From contig JAHHQO010000002.1 of NCBI GenBank assembly GCA_020026335.1, positions 62,001 through 126,000 of the forward strand: a stretch of DNA of 64,000 nt. The letters run 5' to 3'. The notes beneath the pieces were generated by a model. The model did no database searches and had not been told where the DNA came from. It was given only the letters and a program-made list of their open reading frames with translations. The position numbers were made by a program, and so were the translations under genes. Below, one piece after another: positions 27,025 through 36,148 of the stretch (position 1 is its first letter; every line of letters starts with the position of its first letter). The stretch is from Alistipes sp. (GTDB taxonomy: Bacteria; Bacteroidota; Bacteroidia; Bacteroidales; Rikenellaceae).

Positions 27025-27666
27025 ATGAAATGGGATTATGTCAATATCCACACCCACAGGCCGACTCTCCGCGCCTGTGAGCCCCACTTCGAGGGACTTC
27101 ACCCCTGGAGGGTGGACGACACCGACTGCGAGGAGTTTCTCTCGCGGCTGAGGGAGCGGCTCACGGCGGAGAATAATTCATCGGGCAGAGGTTCCTCGCC
27201 AAGGAAAACAGACCTTATCGGCGAGACGGGACTCGACTATGCCTGCACGGCCGACCGTCACCGTCAGGAGGAGATTTTTCTCCGCCACATCGAGCTGGCC
27301 GAGGAGTTTTCCCTGCCGATGGTGCTGCACACGGTCAAATCCTTCGAGCGGACGATGACGCTGCTCAAGGGGCGGAAACTGCGGGCGGTGATTTTCCACG
27401 GCTTCATCGGCTCGGTGCAGCAGGCCTTGCGAGCCACCGATGCGGGGTACTACCTCTCGTTCGGGGAGCGGAGTCTTTCGTCACCCAAAACCGTGGCGGC
27501 GATGAAAGCCATTCCCCCGTCGAAGCTCTTTTTGGAGACTGACGACGCAGAGACTACTATTGTAGAGATATACGCGCGCGCGAATGCCATTTTGGGTGGC
27601 GATATTGAACAACTCAAAAAACAAATATTAAAAAACTACGAAGATATATTCGAAAGAAATGAATAA
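27025..27666 (+). CDS. TatD-family metal-dependent hydrolase
   Basis: 213 aa, shorter than the usual 255-265 aa but with the metal-binding landmarks: VNIHTHRP near the start, IGETGLDYA with the Glu, VLHTVKS, FHGFIGS, and LETDDAE near the end. The family includes 3'-5' DNA exonucleases and D-amino-acyl deacylases; the exact activity here is open. It overlaps tcdA by 8 nt and opens a four-gene plus-strand run. Confidence 0.85.
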   Translation: MKWDYVNIHTHRPTLRACEPHFEGLHPWRVDDTDCEEFLSRLRERLTAENNSSGRGSSPRKTDLIGETGLDYACTADRHRQEEIFLRHIELAEEFSLPMVLHTVKSFERTMTLLKGRKLRAVIFHGFIGSVQQALRATDAGYYLSFGERSLSSPKTVAAMKAIPPSKLFLETDDAETTIVEIYARANAILGGDIEQLKKQILKNYEDIFERNE

Positions 27667-28381
27667 TTGGTTGGAACGTACCGAGCTCTTGCTCGGCAAA
27701 GAAAAACTTGATATATTGCGCCACGCCAACGTGCTGGTTGTGGGTCTTGGCGGTGTGGGCGCCTATGCCGCGGAGATGATTGCACGTGCCGGAGTCCATC
27801 ACATGACCATTGCCGATGCCGATGTGGTGTCGGAGTCGAACATCAACCGTCAGCTGGTTGCCCTGCACTCCACCATCGGACGACAGAAGGCGGAAATCCT
27901 CGCCGACCGACTCCGCGACATCAACCCCGAGATAGAGTTGAAGGTGGTCAATCGTTTCATCAAGGACGATGAGACGGACACACTGCTCGACGGCGAGAAG
28001 TACGACTATGTGGTCGATGCCATCGACACCCTCTCGCCCAAGCTGGCACTCATACTCGGTGCATTGGAGCGCGGCATACCTTTAGTCAGTTCGATGGGCG
28101 CAGGGGCGAAGACCGACCCCACGCTCATGGAAATCAAGGACATATCGAAGACCCACCACTGCCCCCTGGCGCACATGTTGCGCAAGCGTCTGCACAAAGC
28201 GGGCGTCAAGAAGGGATTTCGCGCCGTCTTCTCGCCCGAACCCATACGCGAGGGGGCGATGATTCTGTGCGAAGAGCAGAACAAGAAGTCGAACATGGGA
28301 ACCATCTCCTACATTCCCGCGCTGTTCGGCATCGGTTGTGCCTCGGTGGTCGTGCGCGACCTTTTGGGAGAAATGGAATAA
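27659..28381 (+). CDS. tcdA: tRNA threonylcarbamoyladenosine dehydratase (ThiF/E1-like)
   Basis: 240 aa ATP-dependent enzyme of the UBA/THIF fold that converts t6A37 of tRNA to cyclic t6A. The nucleotide loop is VVGLGGVGAYAAEMIARAGV (about 24-43). ADVVSESNINRQLVALHSTIG supplies the Arg/Asn ATP contacts, and YVVDAIDTLSPKLALI follows. The C-terminal SYIPALFGIGCASVVV is typical of TcdA/CsdL. It overlaps the TatD gene by 8 nt. Confidence 0.92.
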   Translation: MNNWLERTELLLGKEKLDILRHANVLVVGLGGVGAYAAEMIARAGVHHMTIADADVVSESNINRQLVALHSTIGRQKAEILADRLRDINPEIELKVVNRFIKDDETDTLLDGEKYDYVVDAIDTLSPKLALILGALERGIPLVSSMGAGAKTDPTLMEIKDISKTHHCPLAHMLRKRLHKAGVKKGFRAVFSPEPIREGAMILCEEQNKKSNMGTISYIPALFGIGCASVVVRDLLGEME

Positions 28382-28406
28382 GCAACTTAAAAAGAACTTT
28401 AGAGAT

Positions 28407-29342
28407 ATGAATACCAAACCTAACATCGTATTTCTCGACGAGTATTCGCTGGGAAATGCCGATTTGCAGCCCATCAAAGCATTGGGCAACTACACGGGCT
28501 ACCGCACCACATCACCCGATGAGGTGGTGGAGCGTTGTCGGGAAGCCGAAGTCATCATCAGCAACAAGGTGGTCATCGACCGTCAGACGATGGAATCACT
28601 GCCCCACCTGCGACTGATAGCCATTGCCGCCACGGGCATGAACAACGTGGATTTGAAGGCCGCCGAGGAGTTGGGTATCACCGTGAAGAACGCCGTGGGT
28701 TACTCGACCCACTCCGTGACGGAGACTACCATCGGTGCCGCGCTGGCACTCTACCGCCAAATCGGCTACTACGACAACTACACCAAGACCCAATATGCAC
28801 ACTCGTCGCTCCAGTTCCACTTCGGCCGTCCGACTTACAGTCTCTACGGTGCCAAGTGGGGCATCATCGGTCTGGGCAACATCGGCCGCGAGGTCGCAAA
28901 GGTAGCCACTGCTCTGGGTTGTGAGGTGCGTTACACCTCCACATCGGGCACGAAGCGCGAGGAAGCCTACGAGGCGATGAGTCTGTGCGAGCTGCTCACA
29001 TGGGCAGATGTGATTTCCATTCACTGTCCCCTCAATGCCCACACCCTCAACCTCATCGATGCTCCCGAGTTGGAAATCATGAAGCCCAACGCCATCATCA
29101 TCAACGTGGCACGCGGTGGCATCGTCAATGAGAAGAATCTCGCCGAGGCACTCAACCGCGGTGCGATTGCCGGAGCGGCACTCGATGTCTTCACCGAGGA
29201 GCCCCTCACGGAGAACAATCCCCTGCTCCACGTCAATAATCCCGAAAAGCTGTTGCTCTCGCCCCACAATGCGTGGTCGCCCAAGGAGTCGGTCGAGCGA
29301 CTCATCGGCTGCATCGTGAAGAACATCGAAACCTTTGCATAG
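28407..29342 (+). CDS. D-2-hydroxyacid dehydrogenase (NAD-dependent)
   Basis: 311 aa. Substrate domain first (VIISNKVVIDRQTMESLP), then a Rossmann NAD-binding domain (WGIIGLGNIGREVAKVATALG), with the catalytic set Arg (INVARGGIVNE), Glu (VFTEEPL) and His (LSPHNAW). GSTGTKREE-like loops suggest glycerate or hydroxypyruvate dehydrogenase rather than lactate dehydrogenase, but substrate choice is uncertain. The ATG at 28407 gives MNTKPNIVFLDEYSLG, which matches the family start; an upstream in-frame start would overlap tcdA and add foreign sequence. Confidence 0.9.
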   Translation: MNTKPNIVFLDEYSLGNADLQPIKALGNYTGYRTTSPDEVVERCREAEVIISNKVVIDRQTMESLPHLRLIAIAATGMNNVDLKAAEELGITVKNAVGYSTHSVTETTIGAALALYRQIGYYDNYTKTQYAHSSLQFHFGRPTYSLYGAKWGIIGLGNIGREVAKVATALGCEVRYTSTSGTKREEAYEAMSLCELLTWADVISIHCPLNAHTLNLIDAPELEIMKPNAIIINVARGGIVNEKNLAEALNRGAIAGAALDVFTEEPLTENNPLLHVNNPEKLLLSPHNAWSPKESVERLIGCIVKNIETFA

Positions 29343-29344
29343 CC

Positions 29345-29844
29345 ATGGCCGACAACGAACGCAGAGACAAGGTCTTCGCCTACCTCGATGCCCACGGTAT
29401 AAAATATACCTGGTACGAGCACCCCGAAGCACCGACCATAGAGATTGCCCGTCAGTATTGGAAGGACGACGGTTCGAAGCACTGCAAGAACCTCTTTTTC
29501 CGCAACCACAAGGGCAACCGTCACTATCTGGTCTGCTTCGACAGCGAGCAGTCGTTGGCCATTCACGATTTGGAGCATCGTCTCCATCTGGGCAAATTGT
29601 CGTTCGCCTCGGAGCAGCGCATGGACAAGTGGTTGGGACTGAAGCCCGGCTCGGTATCGCCCTTCGGGCTGATTAACGACCCCGAACAGCATGTTCACCT
29701 CTTCCTTGACAAGCAATTGGAGGCACTCCCCGCCTACTCGTTCCACCCCAACGACAATCGTTACACGGTGGTCTCTCACGGGAAGAGTTCATGAAATATC
29801 TATCGGCAGTAGGAAACAGCTACGAATTTATAGAGCTGTACTAA
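29345..29844 (+). pseudogene. YbaK/ProRS-editing-domain deacylase gene with 3' frameshift
   Basis: The gene starts MADNERRDKVFAYLDAHGI and encodes a free-standing trans-editing domain (prolyl-tRNA deacylase type: TWYEHPEAPTIE, KNLFFRNHKGNRHYLVC, GSVSPFGLINDPE). Frame 1 stops at 29792-29794, after residue 149. In the next frame, EEFMKYLSAVGNSYEFIELY continues to a stop at 29842-29844, which is just how this family ends. Adding one G to the GGG at 29780-29782 would restore the full protein. This may be a real one-base deletion or a homopolymer sequencing error; since only the last 20 or so residues are affected, the protein may still work. It lies 2 nt after the dehydrogenase gene. Confidence 0.8.
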
Positions 29845-29870
29845 CCCTCGCGGCCGACACATTTACACAA

Positions 29871-29905
29871 AAAGCCCCTGCATCTTGCGATGCAGGGGCT
29901 TTTCT
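29871..29905. terminator. Bidirectional terminator
   Basis: A 14-bp stem AAAGCCCCTGCATC with its complement around TTGC, flanked by A and T runs. It serves the plus-strand run ending at 29844 and gpmI on the minus strand. Confidence 0.88.
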
Positions 29906-29925
29906 TATCGGGAATAGTTGATTTC

Positions 29926-31452
29926 CTACTTGAACTCAACGAGCGACTCACCGGTCATCTCCTCGGGCTTCTCGAGACCCATGAGCGACAATACGGTAGG
30001 TGCAACGTCAGCCAGAATACCGTTCTTCACGCTCTTCACACGGTCCGAAACCACTACGATGGGCACGGGGTTCAACGAGTGAGCGGTGTTGGGAGTACCA
30101 TCGGAGTTGATGGCATTGTCGCAGTTACCGTGGTCGGCAATCTGAACGACCTCGTAACCGTTGCGCTTTGCAGCCTCGATAACCTTCTCCACGCAACCGT
30201 CAACGGCCTTGACAGCCTTAACGATAGCCTCATAGATACCGGTGTGACCCACCATATCGCCGTTGGCGAAGTTCAGACAGATGAAGTCGAACTTCTGAGA
30301 GTCGAGAGCCTCAACCAGCTTATCGGCTACCTCGGGTGCCGACATCTCGGGCTGGAGGTCATAGGTTGCCACCTTGGGTGACGATACGAGGATACGCTCC
30401 TCGCCCTCGAACTTGTCCTCGCGACCACCATTGAGGAAGAAGGTCACGTGAGCATACTTCTCGGTCTCGGCAATACGCAGCTGCTTCAAGCCCTGCTTCG
30501 ATACCCACTCACCGATGGTGTCGGGCACGTTTTCCTTGTCGAAGAGGATGTGCAGGCCGGTGAACTTGGCATCGTAGGGAGTCATACAGCAGTAGTGCAG
30601 AGGCATGGTGTGCATACCCTGCTCGGGCATATCCTGCTGGGTGAGCACGATGGTCAGCTCCTTGGCACGGTCGTTACGGTAGTTGAAGAAGATAACCACA
30701 TCGTTGGGCTGAATCAGACCCACGGGATTACCCTGCTCATCGACACGTACAACGGGCAGAATGAACTCATCGGTTACATCCTTGTCATAAGAGTTCTGGA
30801 CAGCCTCAACCATGTTGGTAGACTTCTCGCCGATACCCTCAACCAGAGCATCGTAAGCCACCTTCACACGCTCCCAACGCTTGTCACGGTCCATGGCGTA
30901 GTAACGACCTACGACAGTGGCAATCTTACCGGTCGAAGCGGCCATGTGCTGCTCCAAAGCCTCGATGAAACCCTTACCGCTCTTGGGGTCGGTATCACGA
31001 CCGTCCATGAAGCAGTGAACAAAGGTATTCTCAATCTGATACTCGGCAGCGATGTCGCACAACTTGAAGAGGTGATCCAACGACGAGTGAACACCACCGT
31101 TGGAGGTCAGACCCATGAAGTGAACATTGACACCGTTCTTCTTGGCATACTCAAATGCCTTGACAATCTCGGCGTTCTTGAGAATCGAGTTGTCGCGGCA
31201 AGCACGGTTGATCTTCACCAAATCCTGGTAAACGACACGACCAGCACCGATATTGAGGTGACCTACCTCCGAGTTACCCATCTGTCCGTCGGGCAGACCT
31301 ACATTCTCACCATCGGTGCGCAGCTCCGCGTGGGGATACTGCTCCGTCATCTTGGAGATGTACTGGGGGTGTACCGTGTAAATCACGTCAGCCTTGTCAT
31401 GATGACCGTTACCCCAGCCATCAAGAATCATCAGTAATACTTTCTTGTTCAT
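29926..31452 (-). CDS. gpmI: 2,3-bisphosphoglycerate-independent phosphoglycerate mutase
   Basis: 508 aa glycolytic enzyme interconverting 3- and 2-phosphoglycerate, with an alkaline-phosphatase-like fold binding two Mn2+. MILDGWG near the N-terminus gives the first metal Asp, and MGNSEVGHLNIGAGR holds the nucleophile Ser. VHCFMDGRDTDPKSG and the C-terminal ADHGNCDNAI hold further metal/substrate residues. Normal length. It lies 29 nt after alaS and may be cotranscribed with it. Confidence 0.97.
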   Translation of the reverse strand: MNKKVLLMILDGWGNGHHDKADVIYTVHPQYISKMTEQYPHAELRTDGENVGLPDGQMGNSEVGHLNIGAGRVVYQDLVKINRACRDNSILKNAEIVKAFEYAKKNGVNVHFMGLTSNGGVHSSLDHLFKLCDIAAEYQIENTFVHCFMDGRDTDPKSGKGFIEALEQHMAASTGKIATVVGRYYAMDRDKRWERVKVAYDALVEGIGEKSTNMVEAVQNSYDKDVTDEFILPVVRVDEQGNPVGLIQPNDVVIFFNYRNDRAKELTIVLTQQDMPEQGMHTMPLHYCCMTPYDAKFTGLHILFDKENVPDTIGEWVSKQGLKQLRIAETEKYAHVTFFLNGGREDKFEGEERILVSSPKVATYDLQPEMSAPEVADKLVEALDSQKFDFICLNFANGDMVGHTGIYEAIVKAVKAVDGCVEKVIEAAKRNGYEVVQIADHGNCDNAINSDGTPNTAHSLNPVPIVVVSDRVKSVKNGILADVAPTVLSLMGLEKPEEMTGESLVEFK

Positions 31453-31481
31453 ATACTTAAAATTTATAATTACAAATCACA

Positions 31482-34103
31482 TTAATTGAGCTCGGCCTTA
31501 ATCAGCTCCACAGCCTTATCCACGGCAGCCTGCACACCCTCGGGGTTCTTACCGCCCGCAGTGGCGAAGAAAGGCTGACCGCCACCACCACCGTTCATCA
31601 GCTTGGCAGCCTCGCGGATAACCTTGCCCGCATTGACACCCTGCTTGACGATGTCGTCGCCCAGCATGATGGTCAGCGAGGGTTTGCCCTCAGAAACAGT
31701 ACCGACAACCATCACTATCTTTGTAGAACGAGACTTGAGGTTGTAAGCCAAATCCTTGATATAGTCGGGACGGCGGTCGGTGGTCAGAGCCACCCACTGA
31801 ATGCCGTTCTGCTCGGGTGCCGACTTGACAATCTTCTCGGCCCACACCGAAATCTGCTCCTTGCGCATCTGCTCAACCTCCTTCGAGAGCGACTCGTTGC
31901 TCTCGATAACCTTCTTCACAGCCTGTACAATCTGAGTGTTATTGAGGTACTCGCCCACGTTGTGGAGGGTATCCTCTGCGGCATAGACCACATTCTCTGC
32001 CTGCTCGCCGGTCACAGCCTCGATACGGCGCACACCTGCCGAGATGGCACTCTCCGACAAAATCTTGAACAGACCGATGTTACCGGTTGCGCTGGTGTGG
32101 GTACCGGCACACAACTCGACCGAAGTACCGAAACGAACCATACGCACCTTGTCGCCATACTTCTCACCGAAGAGCATCATGGCACCTGCTGCCTTGGCCT
32201 CCTCCTGAGTGGCGTTGCGGTTCTCCTCGAGGAGGTAGTTGGCACGAATGGCACGATTGACCAGACGCTCCACCTCGCGAACCTCCTCGCGGGTCATCTT
32301 CTGGAAGTGAGAGAAGTCGAAACGCAGGGTCTCGGGAGTCACCATCGAACCCTTCTGCTCGACATGAGTACCCAGCACCTTACGCAAAGCCTCGTGCAAG
32401 AGGTGGGTAGCCGAGTGGTTGTTGGCCGCAGCCTGACGCTTCTCGGCATCAACATGAGCGGTGAACTCTGCCTCTGGATTCTCGGGCAGCTGCTTCACCA
32501 CGTGGAAAATCAGACCGTTCTCCTTCTCGGTAGCCACAATGTCGATACGCTCGTTGGCGCTCTCGATGTAGCCGATATCACCAATCTGACCACCACCGTT
32601 GCCATAGAACGGGGTCTTGTCAAATACCAGCTGGTAAGAGGTCTTACCCTTGGTGGTCACACGGCGGTAGCGTGCAATCTTCACCTGCTCGGTGAGGGTG
32701 TCGTAACCCACAAACTCGCTCTCGCGGATGTGGAACAGCTCCACCCAGTCATCGGTATCAACGGCAGCCGCATTACGCGAACGCTCCTTCTGTGCCTGCA
32801 ACTCCTTCTCGAAGGCGGGAAGGTCGACACCGATACCCTGCTCGTGAGCGATAAGGTCGGTAAGGTCGATGGGGAATCCGAATGTATCGTAGAGAACGAA
32901 TGCATCGCTACCCGAAATCAGTTCCTTGCCCTCCTTCTTGGTCTTGGCGATGACGCCGTCCAGAAGGTTGATACCCGTAGCCAATGTACGCAGGAACGAA
33001 GCCTCCTCCTCCTCGATGACCTTCTCGATGAGGGTCTGCTGTGCTTTCAGCTCGGGGAACTGACCACCCATCTGCTCTACAAGGCCTGCAACCAGCTTGC
33101 AGAGGGTAGGCTCGTTGAAGCCCAGGTAGGTGTAGCCGTAACGTACCGCACGGCGAAGGATACGGCGAATCACATAGCCGGCCTTCACGTTCGAGGGCAG
33201 CTGACCGTCGGCAATCGAGAAAGCGATGGCACGGAGGTGGTCGGCGATAACGCGCATGGCGATGTCGCACTTCTCGTCCTCACCGTACTTCTTGCCCGAA
33301 AGTGCCGAGATACGGCCGATGGTGGGCTGGAATACGTCAGTATCGTAGTTTGATTTCTTACCCTGAAGAATCATGCAAAGACGCTCGAAGCCCATACCTG
33401 TATCGACATTGTGCGCAGGCAGCTCCTCCAACGAACCGTTGGCCTTGCGGTTGAACTGCATGAAGACAAGATTCCAAATCTCGATGACCTGAGGGTGACC
33501 CATATTGACCATCTCGCGACCCGGCTTGAGGGCTATCTCGCTCTCGTCACGCAAATCGAAGTGAATCTCCGAGCAGGGACCGCAGGGACCTGTCTCGCCC
33601 ATCTCCCAAAAGTTATCGTGCTTGTTACCGCGGATGATGTGCTCCTCGGGTAGGTATCTTCTCCAGTAGTCGTAGGCCTCCTGGTCAAAGGGAACACCGT
33701 CCTCCTCCGAACCCTCGAATACGGTGGCATACATACGCTCGGCAGGCAGATGATAGACATCGTGAAGCAACTCCCAAGCCCACTCGATGGCCTCTTTCTT
33801 GAAATAGTCGCCATAGGACCAGTTACCGAGCATCTCGAACATGGTGTGGTGGTAGGTATCGTGTCCTACCTCCTCCAGGTCGTTGTGCTTACCCGACACA
33901 CGCAGACACTTCTGGGTGTCCGCCGCACGGGGATACTTACGGGGAGTGTTGCCCAGGAAGATATCCTTAAACTGGTTCATACCCGCATTGGTGAACATCA
34001 ATGTGGGGTCGCCCTTCACAACCATAGGTGCCGAAGGAACGATGGCGTGGCCCTTACTTTCGAAAAAATCAAGAAAGGCCTGACGAATTTTTGCTGATTC
34101 CAT
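31482..34103 (-). CDS. alaS: Alanyl-tRNA synthetase
   Basis: 873 aa, full length. The class II catalytic domain begins KIRQAFLDFFESKGH with TNAGMNQFKDIFLG. The editing domain has the zinc-binding HSATHLLHEAL and CAGTH motifs, and the C-Ala domain ends with GGGGGQPFFATAGGKNP. No truncation or odd residue seen. It has a divergent promoter shared with the M23 peptidase gene. Confidence 0.98.
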   Translation of the reverse strand: MESAKIRQAFLDFFESKGHAIVPSAPMVVKGDPTLMFTNAGMNQFKDIFLGNTPRKYPRAADTQKCLRVSGKHNDLEEVGHDTYHHTMFEMLGNWSYGDYFKKEAIEWAWELLHDVYHLPAERMYATVFEGSEEDGVPFDQEAYDYWRRYLPEEHIIRGNKHDNFWEMGETGPCGPCSEIHFDLRDESEIALKPGREMVNMGHPQVIEIWNLVFMQFNRKANGSLEELPAHNVDTGMGFERLCMILQGKKSNYDTDVFQPTIGRISALSGKKYGEDEKCDIAMRVIADHLRAIAFSIADGQLPSNVKAGYVIRRILRRAVRYGYTYLGFNEPTLCKLVAGLVEQMGGQFPELKAQQTLIEKVIEEEEASFLRTLATGINLLDGVIAKTKKEGKELISGSDAFVLYDTFGFPIDLTDLIAHEQGIGVDLPAFEKELQAQKERSRNAAAVDTDDWVELFHIRESEFVGYDTLTEQVKIARYRRVTTKGKTSYQLVFDKTPFYGNGGGQIGDIGYIESANERIDIVATEKENGLIFHVVKQLPENPEAEFTAHVDAEKRQAAANNHSATHLLHEALRKVLGTHVEQKGSMVTPETLRFDFSHFQKMTREEVREVERLVNRAIRANYLLEENRNATQEEAKAAGAMMLFGEKYGDKVRMVRFGTSVELCAGTHTSATGNIGLFKILSESAISAGVRRIEAVTGEQAENVVYAAEDTLHNVGEYLNNTQIVQAVKKVIESNESLSKEVEQMRKEQISVWAEKIVKSAPEQNGIQWVALTTDRRPDYIKDLAYNLKSRSTKIVMVVGTVSEGKPSLTIMLGDDIVKQGVNAGKVIREAAKLMNGGGGGQPFFATAGGKNPEGVQAAVDKAVELIKAELN

Positions 34104-34137
34104 ATAATTTATTCCTAATTCTACGTTTCAATACAAG

Positions 34138-34168
34138 TTGCAAAATTACACAATTAAACTTAAATTTG
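34138..34168 (+). promoter_or_regulatory. Promoter of the M23 peptidase operon
   Basis: TTG (34138-34140), 20 nt, TAAATTTG (34161-34168). The -7 lies 28 nt before the ATG. The element overlaps the divergent alaS promoter. Confidence 0.65.
34141..34148 (-). promoter_or_regulatory. alaS promoter -7 element
   Basis: TAATTTTG on the minus strand matches TAnnTTTG, about 38 nt upstream of the alaS ATG. Confidence 0.55.
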
Positions 34169-34196
34169 CACGTTATAAACAGGAGTTTTTTCACCA

Positions 34197-35189
34197 ATGA
34201 TGCAAAAAGAGCATACTTCAGAGACCCGAAAGCCATCGAAAAAGAGTAAAATCGGTTCGCATGAGCTGGTATCGGAATCTTTCAGATTGAGAACCTACCG
34301 ACTGATTCGGGAGATTCTGCTGGGCTTTATATTTGTGTCAATAGCCAATGTGCTGTTTTCGTACTTCTTCTATACCCCAAAAATTTACAAAATCAACAGC
34401 GAAAATCGGGAGTTGGTCATCAAATACCGCATTTTGCAAGACAAGATACGCACCGCCCAGCGGCGCATCGACGACATTCGCCACCGCGACAACTTCGTCT
34501 ACCGTTCGCTCTTCTCGACCGACACCCTCTCCACGGCAGGCATCTGGCAGCCCTACCCCGATTCGAAATACGCCCACCTCGACGGCGACAACTACGAGGA
34601 GCTGATGACCTCGACCTGGCAACAACTCGACCTCATGGCACGCGCTATATATATGGAGTCGGTCTCGCTGGACGAGATACAGACCCTCTCGCACAAGAAA
34701 GAGCAGATGTCCGAGGCCATTCCCGCCATCTGGCCCATCGACCGCAAACGATTCAAAAACAAACATATCGGCGCGTTCAACATGCACCGCATGCACCCCA
34801 CGTTGGGTTACGTGAGACCCCACAAGGGTGTGGACTTCGGCGGCAGAATCGGTGACCCGATATTCGCCACGGGAGATGCCGTGGTGGAGAGCGTCTCGCC
34901 CATACGCGGCTATGGCAAGCAGGTGTTGCTCGACCACCGTTTCGGATACAAGACCCGTTACGCCCACCTGAGCAAGGTACTCGTCAGAGCCGGCGACTCT
35001 GTCAAGCGCGGACAGCTCATCGCACTGATGGGCAACACCGGCATCTCGTCCGGCTCGCACCTCCACTATGAGGTGATTCACAAGGGGCATCATGTGAACC
35101 CCATCAACTATTTCAACCGCCAGATGACTCCCGAAGACTACGAAAAAATGATGGAGAACATCCGCGAAACCAACTACGAAAAGTTGTAA
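34197..35189 (+). CDS. M23-family metallopeptidase, membrane-anchored
   Basis: 330 aa peptidoglycan endopeptidase or LytM-type regulator. A basic cytoplasmic N-terminus (about 1-45) is followed by one TM helix (LLGFIFVSIANVLFSYFF), then a coiled coil (residues about 65-100). The LytM domain has HKGVDFGGRIGDP (metal-binding His and Asp), YAHLSKVLV, GNTGISSGSHLHYEV (catalytic and metal His) and ends at HVNPINYF. All catalytic residues are present. A second M23 gene with the same plan follows after 4 nt. Confidence 0.92.
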   Translation: MMQKEHTSETRKPSKKSKIGSHELVSESFRLRTYRLIREILLGFIFVSIANVLFSYFFYTPKIYKINSENRELVIKYRILQDKIRTAQRRIDDIRHRDNFVYRSLFSTDTLSTAGIWQPYPDSKYAHLDGDNYEELMTSTWQQLDLMARAIYMESVSLDEIQTLSHKKEQMSEAIPAIWPIDRKRFKNKHIGAFNMHRMHPTLGYVRPHKGVDFGGRIGDPIFATGDAVVESVSPIRGYGKQVLLDHRFGYKTRYAHLSKVLVRAGDSVKRGQLIALMGNTGISSGSHLHYEVIHKGHHVNPINYFNRQMTPEDYEKMMENIRETNYEKL

Positions 35190-35193
35190 CAAG

Positions 35194-36144
35194 ATGGCAG
35201 GAAAGAAAGATTTGGAACGATTGCGCAGAAAGAAGCGCAGAAAACAGAACATACTGCGCGGCACGGTCTATCTGTTCGTGTGGTCGGGTATTGCCGTGCT
35301 CTATTACCTCTCCATCTCGCTGTTCTTCGACACGCCCTACGAGTATGGATTGAAGCACTCGACCGACGGACTCAAGAAGGAGTACGAGGCTTTGGTAAGC
35401 CGTTACGACACCCTGTCGATGGTCTTGCAGAACCTCTCGGAGAGAGACCGTCACGTTTTCCGCGCCCTGTTTGAGTCCGATCCCTACGATTTCGAGGCGG
35501 AGTATGAGAAGCGCAAGGCCATCACCTACAACAACATCACCGACAAATCGACATCGGAGTTGAAGCAGGACCTCAGCGACCGCATCACCGTCCTCGAGGC
35601 ACAGCTCTGCGAGCTCACAGACACCTACCGTCAGCTCCACGCCGACATCTGTCGCAACGGTGCGGCATGCAACAACATACCGGCCATACAGCCCGTCATC
35701 AACAAGCAGCTCACCCTGCTGACTGCCTCCTACGGTATGCGTATCCACCCCTTCTACAAGACCTTGCAGTCGCATCAGGGTGTGGATTACACCATTCCCG
35801 AAGGTTCGCGTGTCTTTGCCACGGCAGACGGCATGGTCAAGGAGGTGGCACAACGTAACTCCACATCGGGACAGACGGTGGTCATCGACCACGGCAACGG
35901 CTATGAAACCTCATACAGCCACCTCTCGAAAATAGAGGTCAGAAGGGGTCAGAAGGTGCGCCGCGGCGACATCATCGCACGTTCGGGCGACACGGGTCTT
36001 TCGCTGGCACCCCACCTCCACTACGAGGTGAGACTCCACGGCATGAGGGTCGATCCCATTCACTACTTCTTCATGGAGTTGAACCCCACGGAGTATGAAC
36101 GTATGGTGAGAATTTCACAATCGGGAATGCAATCATTTGACTGA
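35194..36144 (+). CDS. M23-family metallopeptidase, membrane-anchored paralogue
   Basis: 316 aa with the same layout as its upstream neighbour: a very basic N-terminus (RLRRKKRRKQ), one TM helix at about 23-43 and periplasmic coiled coil. The LytM domain has ASYGMRIHPFYKTLQSHQGV, then a DYTIPEGSRVFATADG-type strand, YSHLSKIEV and SGDTGLSLAPHLHYEVRL. Metal and catalytic His/Asp are present. Probably coexpressed and possibly working with the first copy in cell-wall remodelling. Confidence 0.92.
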   Translation: MAGKKDLERLRRKKRRKQNILRGTVYLFVWSGIAVLYYLSISLFFDTPYEYGLKHSTDGLKKEYEALVSRYDTLSMVLQNLSERDRHVFRALFESDPYDFEAEYEKRKAITYNNITDKSTSELKQDLSDRITVLEAQLCELTDTYRQLHADICRNGAACNNIPAIQPVINKQLTLLTASYGMRIHPFYKTLQSHQGVDYTIPEGSRVFATADGMVKEVAQRNSTSGQTVVIDHGNGYETSYSHLSKIEVRRGQKVRRGDIIARSGDTGLSLAPHLHYEVRLHGMRVDPIHYFFMELNPTEYERMVRISQSGMQSFD

Positions 36145-36148
36145 TACG

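Noticed and set aside
27025..29844. TatD-TcdA-dehydrogenase-editing-domain run as a dedicated pathway
   Set aside because: The genes are tightly packed but look like unrelated housekeeping functions. No common substrate is supported.
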